Below are positions 27,142 through 36,619 of a stretch of 64,000 bases of DNA, one piece after another (position 1 is the first letter of the stretch; every line of letters starts with the position of its first letter). The DNA comes from G963665595 sp963665595 (GTDB lineage: Bacteria; Actinomycetota; Coriobacteriia; Coriobacteriales; CADBOM01): contig CAXXJK010000005.1 of NCBI GenBank assembly GCA_963665595.2, positions 496,001-560,000 on the forward strand, written 5' to 3'. Below the pieces are notes generated by a model. That model did not search any database. It was given only the letters and a program-made list of their open reading frames with translations, and was not told where the DNA came from. A program made the position numbers and the translations under genes.

Positions 27142-28239
27142 GTGAACTTTGATCTGGACTTCTATCGTGGCCGCCGGGTATTTCTCACGGGACATACCGG
27201 ATTCAAGGGGAGTTGGCTTACTAAGATTCTCCTTGATGCAGGCGCTGAGGTGACGGGATACTCGTTAGCAGCACCTACCGAGCCGAGTCTGTTTGATCTT
27301 TTGGGAGTTGCCGATCACATGAACAGTGTCGAAGGTGACATACGTGATCGCGCACATCTTGAAAAAGCTTTCAATCAGGCGCGCCCTGAGGTTGTGTTGC
27401 ACCTTGCGGCTCAGCCGCTCGTCCGTGCGAGCTACCAAGAGCCGGTCTACACCTATGAGACCAATGTTATGGGTACTGTGAACATACTTGAGTGCGTGCG
27501 TAACGCCTCGAGTGTTCTCTCATTTCTGAACGTTACGACCGATAAGGTTTATAAGAATTTTGAGTGGGCGCGTGGCTATGTGGAAGATGATTTTCTTGAT
27601 GGGTATGATCCCTACTCGAATTCAAAATCTTGTTCTGAACTGGTAACCCACAGTTATCGTCAGTCGTTTTTCTCAGATAATGCGGTCGCTATCTCAACGG
27701 CACGTGCCGGTAACGTGATAGGAGGTGGCGACTTCGCGGCGGATCGCATCATCCCTGATTGTGTTCGAGCTCTATGCTCGGGCGAGCCGCTCATCGTCCG
27801 CAACCCTCACTCGACACGACCCTATCAGCATGTGCTCGAACCGCTGCTTGCCTATCTCATGATCGCTCAGCGTCAGATAACAGAAGTACATCTGGCCGAT
27901 AGCTACAATGTCGGCCCGGACGACTGCGATGCAGTGAGCACCGGTGATTTGGTTGAGCAGATGTGTGCGTTATGGAACGAGTATGGCGCGGGCGCTTGTG
28001 CTGCTGATGGTACTTGTATGAATGAGCTCTCATGGATCAACCGCAGCGATGGAGGCCCCCATGAGGCAAGTTTCCTCAAGCTCGATTGTGCAAAACTGAA
28101 AGCAGCATTTGAGTGGCAACCACGTTGGCACATAACTGACGCACTGGAAAAGACCGTCGAATGGACGCGCGTGTGGCTTGCAGGCGACGATATCGATGCC
28201 TGTATGACGGCACAGATCAAGGGATACCTGAGTCGCTGA
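27142..28239 (+). CDS. rfbG: CDP-glucose 4,6-dehydratase
   Basis: 365-residue extended SDR enzyme that converts CDP-glucose to CDP-4-keto-6-deoxyglucose with a bound NAD+. The cofactor loop T-G-H-T-G-F-K-G-S-W-L (16-26), the H-L-A-A-Q-P-L-V-R-x-S-Y segment and the catalytic Y-x3-K (Y-S-N-S-K) are all visible. GTG start at 27142 with AGGGAG upstream. Sits between rfbF and rfbH. Confidence 0.94.
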   Translation: MNFDLDFYRGRRVFLTGHTGFKGSWLTKILLDAGAEVTGYSLAAPTEPSLFDLLGVADHMNSVEGDIRDRAHLEKAFNQARPEVVLHLAAQPLVRASYQEPVYTYETNVMGTVNILECVRNASSVLSFLNVTTDKVYKNFEWARGYVEDDFLDGYDPYSNSKSCSELVTHSYRQSFFSDNAVAISTARAGNVIGGGDFAADRIIPDCVRALCSGEPLIVRNPHSTRPYQHVLEPLLAYLMIAQRQITEVHLADSYNVGPDDCDAVSTGDLVEQMCALWNEYGAGACAADGTCMNELSWINRSDGGPHEASFLKLDCAKLKAAFEWQPRWHITDALEKTVEWTRVWLAGDDIDACMTAQIKGYLSR

Positions 28240-28325
28240 ACGTTAATCAATCCTTGTCTGCTTGAAAGACGGGACAGCAAAGCATAGGGCGATCGTTTGC
28301 CCTGACAAAAAGAAAGGGCATGTGC

Positions 28326-29663
28326 ATGTTCGATAATATGACCGAGGCGCAGGCGCATCAACAGATACTTGAGATGGTATCTGCGTATTGCGATCACTAT
28401 CACAATCAGGCAAAATCGTTTGTGCCCGGTGACCGTATCAACTACGCAGGGCGTGTCTACGATCATGAAGAGATGGTCAGTCTTGTTGATGCTTCTCTTG
28501 AATTCTGGCTGACAGCAGGACACTGGACCGATCAGTTCGAAAAGGAATTGGGCGAATATCTTGATATCCCCTATGTCTCATTAGTTAATTCAGGATCTAG
28601 CGCAAATCTGATTGCATTCATGGCATTGACCTCTCCAGAGCTGGGCAAACGTCGTGTTGAGCGTGGCGATGAGGTCATTACGGTGGCTGCTGGATTTCCT
28701 ACTACGGTAACACCTCTCATACAATACGGTGCGGTGCCGGTGTTCGTTGATGTCGCCTTGCCAACATATGAGATCGATGTCACTCAACTGCATGAGGCTC
28801 TTTCAGATAAGACCAAGGCGGTCATGATCGCTCATACTCTAGGAAATCCCTTTGATCTGGCAACGGTCAGAGCATTTTGTGATGAACATGATCTCTGGCT
28901 GGTGGAAGATAATTGTGATGCTCTTGGTTCTACCTATACGCTCAATGGGGTACCGCGTTTTACGGGTACTATCGGAGATATAGGGACATCAAGTTTCTAT
29001 CCTCCTCATCACATGACTATGGGTGAGGGCGGCGCGGTGTATACGCGCAATCAAAAGCTTCATCGCCTTATCCGTTCTTTCCGTGACTGGGGCCGTGACT
29101 GTGCGTGCCCATCAGGTAAAGATAATTGCTGTGGCCATCGTTTTGACGGTCAGTATGGCGAACTTCCGCGTGGATACGATCACAAATATGTGTATTCTCA
29201 CTTTGGGTATAACGTCAAGGCTACCGATCTTCAGGCATCCATAGGGTGCGCGCAACTGAAGAAATTCCCTGATTTCGTCAAGCGTCGCAAGTACAATTTT
29301 GAGCGCCTCAAGGGAGGCCTTGGTGGATTGGAAGATCGCATTGTTCTTCCGGAAGCTACGCCGAACTCTGACCCTTCTTGGTTTGGGTTTCTCATAACCT
29401 GCAAGGAGGGGGTTGATCGTGGCGAGGTTGTTGAATATATTGAGGATAAAGGTATTCAGACGCGTGCCTTGTTCGCCGGTAACCTTATTAAACATCCCTG
29501 TTTTGATGAAATGCGTGCTTCTCAGACCGGCTATCGTGTTATTGGTGATCTTCATGTCACTGATTTCATCATGGAAAACTCGTTTTGGGTGGGTGTCTAT
29601 CCGGGCATGACAGACGAAATGATCGATTATATGGCGGCCATTATCAGAAAGGCGGTAAGCTGA
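28326..29663 (+). CDS. rfbH: CDP-4-keto-6-deoxyglucose-3-dehydratase (E1)
   Basis: 445-residue DegT-fold PMP enzyme with a [2Fe-2S] cluster that removes the 3-hydroxyl. The usual PLP lysine is replaced by His in P-P-H-H-M-T-M-G-E-G-G, as in known E1 enzymes. The Cys-rich block C-A-C...D-N-C-C-G-H-R-F-D-G-Q fits the cluster site. E1 normally works with a flavin/iron-sulfur reductase (E3, AscD), which is not encoded nearby. I prefer ATG 28326 (7 bp after AAAGGG) to ATG 28320. Confidence 0.93.
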   Translation: MFDNMTEAQAHQQILEMVSAYCDHYHNQAKSFVPGDRINYAGRVYDHEEMVSLVDASLEFWLTAGHWTDQFEKELGEYLDIPYVSLVNSGSSANLIAFMALTSPELGKRRVERGDEVITVAAGFPTTVTPLIQYGAVPVFVDVALPTYEIDVTQLHEALSDKTKAVMIAHTLGNPFDLATVRAFCDEHDLWLVEDNCDALGSTYTLNGVPRFTGTIGDIGTSSFYPPHHMTMGEGGAVYTRNQKLHRLIRSFRDWGRDCACPSGKDNCCGHRFDGQYGELPRGYDHKYVYSHFGYNVKATDLQASIGCAQLKKFPDFVKRRKYNFERLKGGLGGLEDRIVLPEATPNSDPSWFGFLITCKEGVDRGEVVEYIEDKGIQTRALFAGNLIKHPCFDEMRASQTGYRVIGDLHVTDFIMENSFWVGVYPGMTDEMIDYMAAIIRKAVS

Positions 29664-29664
29664 T

Positions 29665-31275
29665 ATGTCAGATGTCGAGCTGCTTGATTGCACGTTACGT
29701 GATGGGGGATATGTCAACCTGTGGAGATTTGGCCACGATAACACGGTAAGTATATTTGAGCGTCTTGTCGCTGCAGGTGTTGAGATCATCGAAGTAGGGT
29801 TTCTCGATGATCGCGAACCATTCGACATAGATCGCACTATTTTCCCTGATACCGCTTCTGCAAATGCGATCTATGGGGGACTTGATCACGCCCGTGCTCT
29901 CGTTGTTGCGATGATAGATATCGGTACGTGTGATATTTCAAATATTCAGCCCGCTCAAGATACCTGTCTTGACGGCATTCGTGTCATTTTTAAGAAGGCA
30001 AAGCTTTCGATAGCGATGGACTATTGCAGGCAGCTGAAACAACTCGGCTATAAGGTATTTGCAAATGCCGTGTCCATCACCAGCTATGATGATGCTGAAT
30101 ACCATCATCTGCTCGATGAGATCAACGAGCTTGAGCCATTTGCCTTTTCCATCGTCGACACCTATGGTCTTTTGCATAGCCAGGATGTGGATTATTACTT
30201 CAAGACGGCTGATGACTATCTCAATGAAGGTATAGCGATTGGGTATCACGCTCACAACAACTTTCAGCTGGCCTATTCCAACTGTATTGAATGTATCGAG
30301 ACACCTCATCAGCATAATCTGGTGGTTGATGGTTCTTTGCATGGTATTGGCAAATCGGCAGGCAATGCGGCAACAGAGCTTCTCGCCATGTATCTGAATG
30401 ACTATAAGGGTAAATCCTACGACATCGCTCAGATACTGGAGGCTATTGACTCATCAATTCTTACTATTTATCAGGCGACGCCGTGGGGGTATCGCTTCAA
30501 ATTCTATATGGCGGCTCTTAACGACTGCCATCCCAGCTATGTTACCTATCTGCAGGATAAGAAGAAGCTTTCGATTAAATCCATAAACGAGATACTGTCA
30601 AGCCTCGAAGGGGAAAAACAACTGCTCTATGATGAAGAGTATGTCGAGCGCCTCTATCAGGAATACCAAAGCTGCGATTGCGATGACACCGCTGAGCGCG
30701 CGGCTTTCAGAGAACTGGTAGCGGGTCGCGAAGTTCTTTTGCTTGCACCAGGCAACCATATATATGATCAGAAGGATCGTGTCGATGCCTATATTAAGGA
30801 ACACGATCCACTGGTTATCTCCGTTGGTTTTGTGCCGGAGGGTTATGGTGTTCCCTACGTGTTCCTCAGCAACTCTAAGCGCTATGTTCAGCTAGCAACG
30901 TTTCTTTCACGGCCTGAAAACTCCATACGGGTTATTGCTACTTCAAATGTCACTAAACCAATGGGCAGTTTTGACTACACGTTTCGTTATAGCGACCTCA
31001 CCGATGACGAGGCCCTGATCGTTGATAATCCGCTTATCATGTTGCTCAAACTGCTCGATGGTGCCGAGGTATTCCATGTTGCACTGGCGGGATTTGACGG
31101 TTATACCACACGTCCTAGCTCTGATTACATCAATCCAAACATGGAATACTCATTCAGTAAAGAGAAGGCCGAAGAGATTACGGCAGATACCATCGCCAGT
31201 CTTAAGCGTCTCGGCGTATCATGTCCCATCACCTTTGTGACCGATTCGCTCTATGCGCAAGGAGTTAATGCGTGA
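29665..31275 (+). CDS. HMGL-like (DRE-TIM) aldolase with C-terminal extension
   Basis: 536-residue metal-dependent lyase/aldolase. The first 280 residues form the TIM barrel: D-C-T-L-R-D-G-G-Y (8-16) carries the DRE-type metal and proton-abstraction site, and H195-x-H197 (G-Y-H-A-H-N-N) the other metal ligands. This resembles 4-hydroxy-2-oxovalerate aldolase. Residues about 330-536 form a second domain without an assigned function. Placed between RfbH and a TPP enzyme, it may make or consume a 2-oxoacid used to build a sugar branch. Its stop overlaps the HAD gene start. Confidence 0.82.
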   Translation: MSDVELLDCTLRDGGYVNLWRFGHDNTVSIFERLVAAGVEIIEVGFLDDREPFDIDRTIFPDTASANAIYGGLDHARALVVAMIDIGTCDISNIQPAQDTCLDGIRVIFKKAKLSIAMDYCRQLKQLGYKVFANAVSITSYDDAEYHHLLDEINELEPFAFSIVDTYGLLHSQDVDYYFKTADDYLNEGIAIGYHAHNNFQLAYSNCIECIETPHQHNLVVDGSLHGIGKSAGNAATELLAMYLNDYKGKSYDIAQILEAIDSSILTIYQATPWGYRFKFYMAALNDCHPSYVTYLQDKKKLSIKSINEILSSLEGEKQLLYDEEYVERLYQEYQSCDCDDTAERAAFRELVAGREVLLLAPGNHIYDQKDRVDAYIKEHDPLVISVGFVPEGYGVPYVFLSNSKRYVQLATFLSRPENSIRVIATSNVTKPMGSFDYTFRYSDLTDDEALIVDNPLIMLLKLLDGAEVFHVALAGFDGYTTRPSSDYINPNMEYSFSKEKAEEITADTIASLKRLGVSCPITFVTDSLYAQGVNA

Positions 31276-31928
31276 GATATTCCGCCCTATTATTCGATGT
31301 GGATGGAACTCTGCTTGATACGGGTCCCGGTCTGATCGCCGCAATCGACTATACGGTAAAACGCGAAAATCTTCATCCGCTTGATGACGCAACTATACGG
31401 TCATTCATTGGGCCACCTATACAGGATTCCTTTCGCCGTGTCTATGGGCTCTCAACAGAAGAAGCGTGGCGTGTGGCTACCGTGTTTCGCTCGTTTTATC
31501 AAGGCGATGCGCTGCTGATGGCAAAGCCTTATGACGGGATATTGGATGTGTGTGCTGAACTCACTCGGCGTAATGTTCCCATCGCTATTGCCACCTATAA
31601 GCGTCAAGATTATGCAGAACGCATCCTGAAGCATTTTGGTTTTGATCGCTTCACTACCCATCTATTCGGCAGTGATTTTGAGGGCAAGTTGACCAAGGCC
31701 GATATTATCGCACAGGCAGCCACCTCGCTGGGGGTACCTCATGAGGACGCGCTTATGGTGGGAGACACCAAGCACGATGCAATAGGTGCCGAGCAAGCGG
31801 GAATGCCATTTCTCGGCGTAACCTACGGATATGGATTCGCAACTGAAGAGGAAGCGAGATCATATCCCTGTGTGGGAGTCATTAAGTATCCGATGGAGAT
31901 ACTGGAATATTTTCCGGCGCAACAATGA
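31272..31928 (+). CDS. HAD-superfamily phosphatase
   Basis: 218-residue HAD hydrolase. Motif I D-V-D-G-T-L-L-D-T is near residues 9-17, a Thr (A-T-Y-K) forms motif II, a Lys in the G-K-L-T-K segment motif III, and G-D-T-K-H-D motif IV. It resembles phosphoglycolate phosphatases (Gph), with a helical cap after motif I. GTG start at 31272 overlaps the aldolase stop (GTGA), so it is coupled to that gene and likely serves the same pathway by removing phosphate from an intermediate. Confidence 0.85.
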   Translation: MRYSALLFDVDGTLLDTGPGLIAAIDYTVKRENLHPLDDATIRSFIGPPIQDSFRRVYGLSTEEAWRVATVFRSFYQGDALLMAKPYDGILDVCAELTRRNVPIAIATYKRQDYAERILKHFGFDRFTTHLFGSDFEGKLTKADIIAQAATSLGVPHEDALMVGDTKHDAIGAEQAGMPFLGVTYGYGFATEEEARSYPCVGVIKYPMEILEYFPAQQ

Positions 31929-31973
31929 CGGGGCGTTTCTGTCATTTCAGCAGTTTCTTGTAGTAGAGAGAGA

Positions 31974-33818
31974 ATGGACGACAACGTGAAAGTTAAGCTC
32001 GCAAACTATCTTGCGGATTTCCTTGTTGAGCGGGGAATGACCGATATGTTTTCGGTTACTGGTGGGGGAGCCATGCATCTCAATGATGCGTTTGGACATC
32101 ACTCAGGTATTCATGTTACCTACAATCACCATGAACAAGCCTGCGCCATCGCCGCCGAGGGTTATGCACGCCTTTCCGGGAGAGTCGCAGGTGTTTGTGT
32201 TACCAGTGGCCCGGGCGGCACCAATGCGCTTACAGGAGTTCTTGGTGGGTGGCTGGACTCAATTCCCCTGTTCGTCGTTTCCGGGCAGGTAAAACGTGAA
32301 ACGACAACATGGTCAACTGATGTGCCTGTTCGTCAATTGGGCGATCAGGAGTTTCAGATTATTGGTTGCGCGGAGACTATGAGCAAGTATGCCGTCATGG
32401 TCACTGAACCGCAGACCATCCGATACCATCTCGAAAAAGCTTGGTACCTGATGATGAACGGACGCAAAGGACCGGTATGGCTCGATATACCCCTCGATGT
32501 TCAAGCAGCGATGATCGAGACTGATGAGTTGACAAGTTTTGATCCCGCGGAGCTTTCTGAGCCTGAGCAACCCGTATATGACACTCCGCTTACTCCGCTG
32601 ATTCTGAAACATCTTGCCCAGGCCGAACGTCCTGTTATTCTGGCGGGCGCTGGCATTCGTCTTGGAGATGCCTACCCAGAGTTTCTCGATCTTATAGATG
32701 CATTGCAGATACCGGTTGTAACTGCTTGGAATTCAAACGATCTGCTGCCGGACGACCATCCGCTCTTCTGTGGCCGACCAGCGACGGTTGGCACGCGTGG
32801 GGGTAACTTCATCGTACAAGCGGCCGACGTGTTACTCTCGTTGGGCAGTCGACTCAACGTCAGGCTTATCAGCTACAATCGCAAACAGTTTGCAAAGGAT
32901 GCGTATAAGATTGTTGTCGATATTGATGAGGCTGAATTGCGCAAACCCACCATCGACGTTGATCTTCCTGTTCATGCCGATGTCAAAGATGTTATGCGCG
33001 CGCTAGCCGATCACGTCGCTCTAGCGGATGCCGGCTATCGAGCAGATGACCCACGACGTGTTGCTTGGACTACTTGGGCGCATGGTATCAACGAGCGCTA
33101 TCCTGCTACGTTACCGGAGTATTTTGAACAGAAAGCCCCGATCAATCCCTACGTGTTTGTCGATAAACTCTCTGATGCGCTGGCCGAGGGCGACGACATC
33201 ATCTGTGGTAATGGGAGTGCGTGTGTCATCACATTCCAAGCATTCAAATTCAAAGAAAAGCAGCGTTCTTTTACCAACTCTGGTTGCGCGGCCATGGGCT
33301 ATGGATTTCCCGCCGCTATTGGTTGTTGTGTTGCGGAGGGATTTGACAAACGCGTCATTTGTATCGATGGCGACGGCAGCTTTCAAATGAATATACAAGA
33401 GCTCCAGACCGTTGTCTGCAATCACTTGAATCTCAAGTTGTTTATCATCAACAATAACGGATATCATTCGATCAGGCAGACACAAACCAATACATTTAAA
33501 CCTCCTCTTGTGGGGGTTTGCGAAGGCAGTGGGTTAAGCTTTCCCAATCTTAAGAACATTGCTGCAGCGTATGGGGTACCTTACGTGCGTGTTGAAGATC
33601 GAGACAGTGCCGCTGAAGCTATTGCGGAAGTGCTTGATATAAACGGGCCAGTACTTTGTGAGGTTGTCGTCGACGCGGAACAGAAATTTGAACCTAAGCT
33701 TTCTTCGAAAGTCTTGCCCGATGGCCAGATTGTGAGCCCCGAACTCGATGACATGTTTCCCTTTTTACCGCGTGAGGAATATGATGCAGTGAAGAACCGC
33801 ATGGGTTTGTTTGAATAG
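31974..33818 (+). CDS. Thiamine-diphosphate enzyme, acetolactate-synthase-like
   Basis: 614-residue TPP enzyme with the acetolactate synthase layout: pyrimidine-binding domain with catalytic Glu54 (N-H-H-E-Q-A-C-A), a central domain, and a diphosphate-binding domain with G-D-G-S-F-Q-M-N and N-N-N-G-Y. In CDP-sugar loci such enzymes (YerE of Yersinia is the studied one) add a two-carbon unit from pyruvate to a 4-keto sugar to make a branched sugar. No acetolactate regulatory subunit lies near, which argues against branched-chain amino-acid biosynthesis. AGAGAGA precedes the ATG. Confidence 0.82.
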   Translation: MDDNVKVKLANYLADFLVERGMTDMFSVTGGGAMHLNDAFGHHSGIHVTYNHHEQACAIAAEGYARLSGRVAGVCVTSGPGGTNALTGVLGGWLDSIPLFVVSGQVKRETTTWSTDVPVRQLGDQEFQIIGCAETMSKYAVMVTEPQTIRYHLEKAWYLMMNGRKGPVWLDIPLDVQAAMIETDELTSFDPAELSEPEQPVYDTPLTPLILKHLAQAERPVILAGAGIRLGDAYPEFLDLIDALQIPVVTAWNSNDLLPDDHPLFCGRPATVGTRGGNFIVQAADVLLSLGSRLNVRLISYNRKQFAKDAYKIVVDIDEAELRKPTIDVDLPVHADVKDVMRALADHVALADAGYRADDPRRVAWTTWAHGINERYPATLPEYFEQKAPINPYVFVDKLSDALAEGDDIICGNGSACVITFQAFKFKEKQRSFTNSGCAAMGYGFPAAIGCCVAEGFDKRVICIDGDGSFQMNIQELQTVVCNHLNLKLFIINNNGYHSIRQTQTNTFKPPLVGVCEGSGLSFPNLKNIAAAYGVPYVRVEDRDSAAEAIAEVLDINGPVLCEVVVDAEQKFEPKLSSKVLPDGQIVSPELDDMFPFLPREEYDAVKNRMGLFE

Positions 33819-33827
33819 GAGATGTTG

Positions 33828-34781
33828 ATGCAGCACGCGATCATCACAGGTGGAACCGGTATGCTTGGGCGGACCCTAGCGCTTCAGCTGCTTCATGAGG
33901 GTTGTAAGGTCACCGTTCTTATTCGCCCGGATTCATCGCGGATAAGTAGCATTCCCCAAGATAACCGACTTACGGTGGTTCCCTGCGATATTGCCGACCT
34001 CGGAGCTCTCGTGCATCGTATAAAAGCAGGGGATCTTCCTGCAGAGTTGAACGATTCCTATGATGTTTTCTATCATCTGGGGTGGGGCGGTACATTTGGG
34101 TCGGTCCGAGACGATGCTCATGTGCAAGGACGCAATATCGGTTATGCGCTTGATGCGGTTGACCTTGCCGAGGCTCTCGGGTGTGACACGTTTGTTGGAG
34201 CGGGAAGTCAGGCCGAGTATGGTCGCGTTGAAGGTATACTTTCTCCTCAAACGCCCGCTTTCCCTGAAACTGGGTACGGCATGGCCAAACTGGCGGCAGG
34301 CCAGCTGACTCGTCTTGCCTGTCAGCGTAAAAATATTCGTCACATCTGGACGCGCATTTTGAGTGTCTATGGCCCCTACGATGGGCTCAAAACCATGGTG
34401 ACATCTGTCACCCGTGCCCTTATGGCGGGCGAAGAGCCTGAACTTACTGCTTGCGAACAGATGTGGGATTATCTGTATGCCGAAGATGCTGGACGTGCAT
34501 TGCGGCTGGTGGGAGAGAAGGGGTGTGACGGCGCGATCTATTGCATCGGAAGTGGTGTCGCGCGTCCTCTCTTAGAGTACGTGCATGAAATTCGTGACGC
34601 TGTCGATCCGGGTGCTTCGCTTGGTATCGGAAAACGTCCCTATGCAGACAGACAGGTCATGTATCTCTGCGCCGATATCGAGAATCTGCGAAGAGATACC
34701 GGTTTCGAACCGACGGTATCATTTAAAGAAGGTATCCGCGCTACCATAGATTGGTTACAGACGATTCCGGATTCGATGTGA
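33828..34781 (+). CDS. NAD-dependent epimerase/dehydratase (SDR)
   Basis: 317-residue extended SDR. The cofactor motif G-G-T-G-M-L-G is at 8-14, and the catalytic Y-G-M-A-K is near residue 150, with a Ser in G-A-G-S-Q-A-E-Y. It probably reduces or epimerises the branched CDP-sugar after the TPP step, in the role of YerF or the abequose/paratose synthases. The start ATG 33828 is 6 bp after AGGAG; the earlier ATG 33822 abuts it. Confidence 0.85.
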   Translation: MQHAIITGGTGMLGRTLALQLLHEGCKVTVLIRPDSSRISSIPQDNRLTVVPCDIADLGALVHRIKAGDLPAELNDSYDVFYHLGWGGTFGSVRDDAHVQGRNIGYALDAVDLAEALGCDTFVGAGSQAEYGRVEGILSPQTPAFPETGYGMAKLAAGQLTRLACQRKNIRHIWTRILSVYGPYDGLKTMVTSVTRALMAGEEPELTACEQMWDYLYAEDAGRALRLVGEKGCDGAIYCIGSGVARPLLEYVHEIRDAVDPGASLGIGKRPYADRQVMYLCADIENLRRDTGFEPTVSFKEGIRATIDWLQTIPDSM

Positions 34782-34842
34782 TGTTTTCCGAAGCATTGTA
34801 TCTGAGTGCCCATTTGCTTGCGCAAGTGGGATGGAGGATTTT

Positions 34843-35775
34843 ATGAAAAAGATCAGCATCATGATCCCCTGCTATAATGAAGCAGAAAATGTCGTTCCCA
34901 TGAGTGAGGCAGTACTCAAGGAACTTACCACTGAACTTCCCGATTACGATTATGAAATTTTATTTATCGATAATTGCTCGACTGATGGCACGCGTGATCT
35001 GCTTCGTCAGGTATGTGCGAACAATTCTCATATTAAGGCAATTCTGAACTCTAAAAATTTTGGTCAATTTAATTCGCCCTATTATGGAATCTGCCAGACA
35101 ACCGGTGACTGCTGCGTCACGCTGTGCTGCGATTTTCAGGATCCGGTCGATATGATTCCCAAGTTCGTGCATGAATGGGAACAGGGCTATAAGGTGGTCT
35201 GTGGTATAAAGACGACCAGCCGTGAGAACAAAATCATGCGGGGTTTGCGTACGATCTATTACAAACTCATACGTAGGTTTAGCAACGTTGAGCAGATCGA
35301 GCATTTTACTGGATTCGGATTGTACGATCGCAGTTTTATAGAAGTACTGAGGGATCTTAACGATGCCACGCCATTTCTTAGAGGCATTGTGGCTGAACTA
35401 GGGCCAAGGCGTAAGGATATTCCTTACGAGCAAGCACAACGTCGTGCGGGAAAGACACACAATAATTGGTACACACTCTACGATGGCGCGATGCTTTCCT
35501 TTACCAGCTATACGAAGGTTGGTATGCGTACGGCTACTATCGTGGGCTTTATATTCTCTGCTATTTTTCTCATCGTGGCGGCTGTGTATTTCATCTTAAA
35601 AATCATATGGTGGGATACATTTCCTGCGGGCTCAATACCGGTGTTGCTGGCTGTTTTAGTATTAGGGTCGCTCCAGTTATTCTTCATCGGCCTATTAGGC
35701 GAATATGTCATGAGCATAAACATGCGTATGATGAAGCGTCCTCTCGTGGTCGAGGAGGAGAGGATAAATTTCTGA
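34843..35775 (+). CDS. GT2 glycosyltransferase, DPM1/GtrB type
   Basis: 310-residue enzyme with a cytoplasmic GT-A domain and two C-terminal transmembrane segments (about residues 230-255 and 265-290). The opening I-M-I-P-C-Y-N-E-A-E-N, D-N-C-S-T-D-G-T and C-D-F-Q-D-P are the family motifs. Such enzymes load a sugar onto undecaprenyl phosphate for use outside the membrane, which fits a downstream GT-C transferase. GGAGG precedes the ATG at 34843. The LicD gene starts one base after its stop. Confidence 0.9.
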   Translation: MKKISIMIPCYNEAENVVPMSEAVLKELTTELPDYDYEILFIDNCSTDGTRDLLRQVCANNSHIKAILNSKNFGQFNSPYYGICQTTGDCCVTLCCDFQDPVDMIPKFVHEWEQGYKVVCGIKTTSRENKIMRGLRTIYYKLIRRFSNVEQIEHFTGFGLYDRSFIEVLRDLNDATPFLRGIVAELGPRRKDIPYEQAQRRAGKTHNNWYTLYDGAMLSFTSYTKVGMRTATIVGFIFSAIFLIVAAVYFILKIIWWDTFPAGSIPVLLAVLVLGSLQLFFIGLLGEYVMSINMRMMKRPLVVEEERINF

Positions 35776-35776
35776 C

Positions 35777-36613
35777 ATGTGCACTCTTGAGGATGTACAA
35801 AGGGCAAATCTTGCGCTCCTTTGTGAGGTTGATCGTATTTGTCGCAAGCATGGTGTCACGTATTTTATGGACAGCGGGACGCTGCTAGGTGCAGTGCGAC
35901 ACCAGGGGTCCATACCTTGGGACGACGATGTCGACATCGCAATGTTTCCTGACGAATTTCAGCGATTCGCTGCGGTTGCTTCTCAAGAATTCTCGCAAGG
36001 TTTTTCGTTGAGTATACCTTCAGATTATGGGGACGATGTATTCTATGATTACATACCGCATGTGATCTATGAGGACAGCCAGGTTAGAGACGAAGATGCC
36101 AAGGCCCGTTTTTATCAGGGATATCTCAATCACATCATGCTTGATATCTTTATTATTGAGGATGCCCCTGAAGCCAAATGGCAGCGAAAGATTCAACAAC
36201 TCAAGCTCAAATTTCTCTATGGTTTGGGCTGGAGTCGTCGATACCGTCTTGATTATTCTGACTATACGGGACCTCAGAAGATTGGCGTTTGGCTGTTGTC
36301 ACATATAGGAAGACTGTTCAGCCAACGCACGGTTGAGAATGCCTACTGGCGTACTGCGCGTGCATTTCAAGGCACAGGTTCTCGCTTTTGCTTTATGTCA
36401 AACTATATTCTCAATGAGATTGACTGTGTTTATCATAAAGAGTGGTTTGCTCAGGCTGTCGATATTGATTACGAGGGGTATCCTCTTATGGCTCCTGTCG
36501 GGTATCATGAAGTCCTGACGACATTATTTGGAGATTATCTTCAGTTACCTCCTCCAGAAGACCAGCGTCCCATGCACTATGATTTTTCGAACCCGAACTT
36601 TAGAGTTGGATAG
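35777..36613 (+). CDS. LicD family phosphotransferase
   Basis: 278-residue LicD-type enzyme. The signature M-D-S-G-T-L-L-G-A-V-R-H (31-42) and P-W-D-D-D-V-D-I-A-M (47-56) are conserved. Family members transfer phosphocholine, or in some loci phosphoethanolamine or aminoethylphosphonate, from a CDP-activated donor to a surface sugar. The donor here may come from the cytidylyltransferase at 40786-41529. It lies between a GT2 and the flippase, so it probably modifies the repeat unit in the cytoplasm. Confidence 0.9.
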   Translation: MCTLEDVQRANLALLCEVDRICRKHGVTYFMDSGTLLGAVRHQGSIPWDDDVDIAMFPDEFQRFAAVASQEFSQGFSLSIPSDYGDDVFYDYIPHVIYEDSQVRDEDAKARFYQGYLNHIMLDIFIIEDAPEAKWQRKIQQLKLKFLYGLGWSRRYRLDYSDYTGPQKIGVWLLSHIGRLFSQRTVENAYWRTARAFQGTGSRFCFMSNYILNEIDCVYHKEWFAQAVDIDYEGYPLMAPVGYHEVLTTLFGDYLQLPPPEDQRPMHYDFSNPNFRVG

Positions 36614-36619
36614 AAAACT

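Noticed and set aside
29112..29837. Minus-strand frame of 241 residues within rfbH
   Set aside because: Shadow of the well-supported rfbH and aldolase genes.
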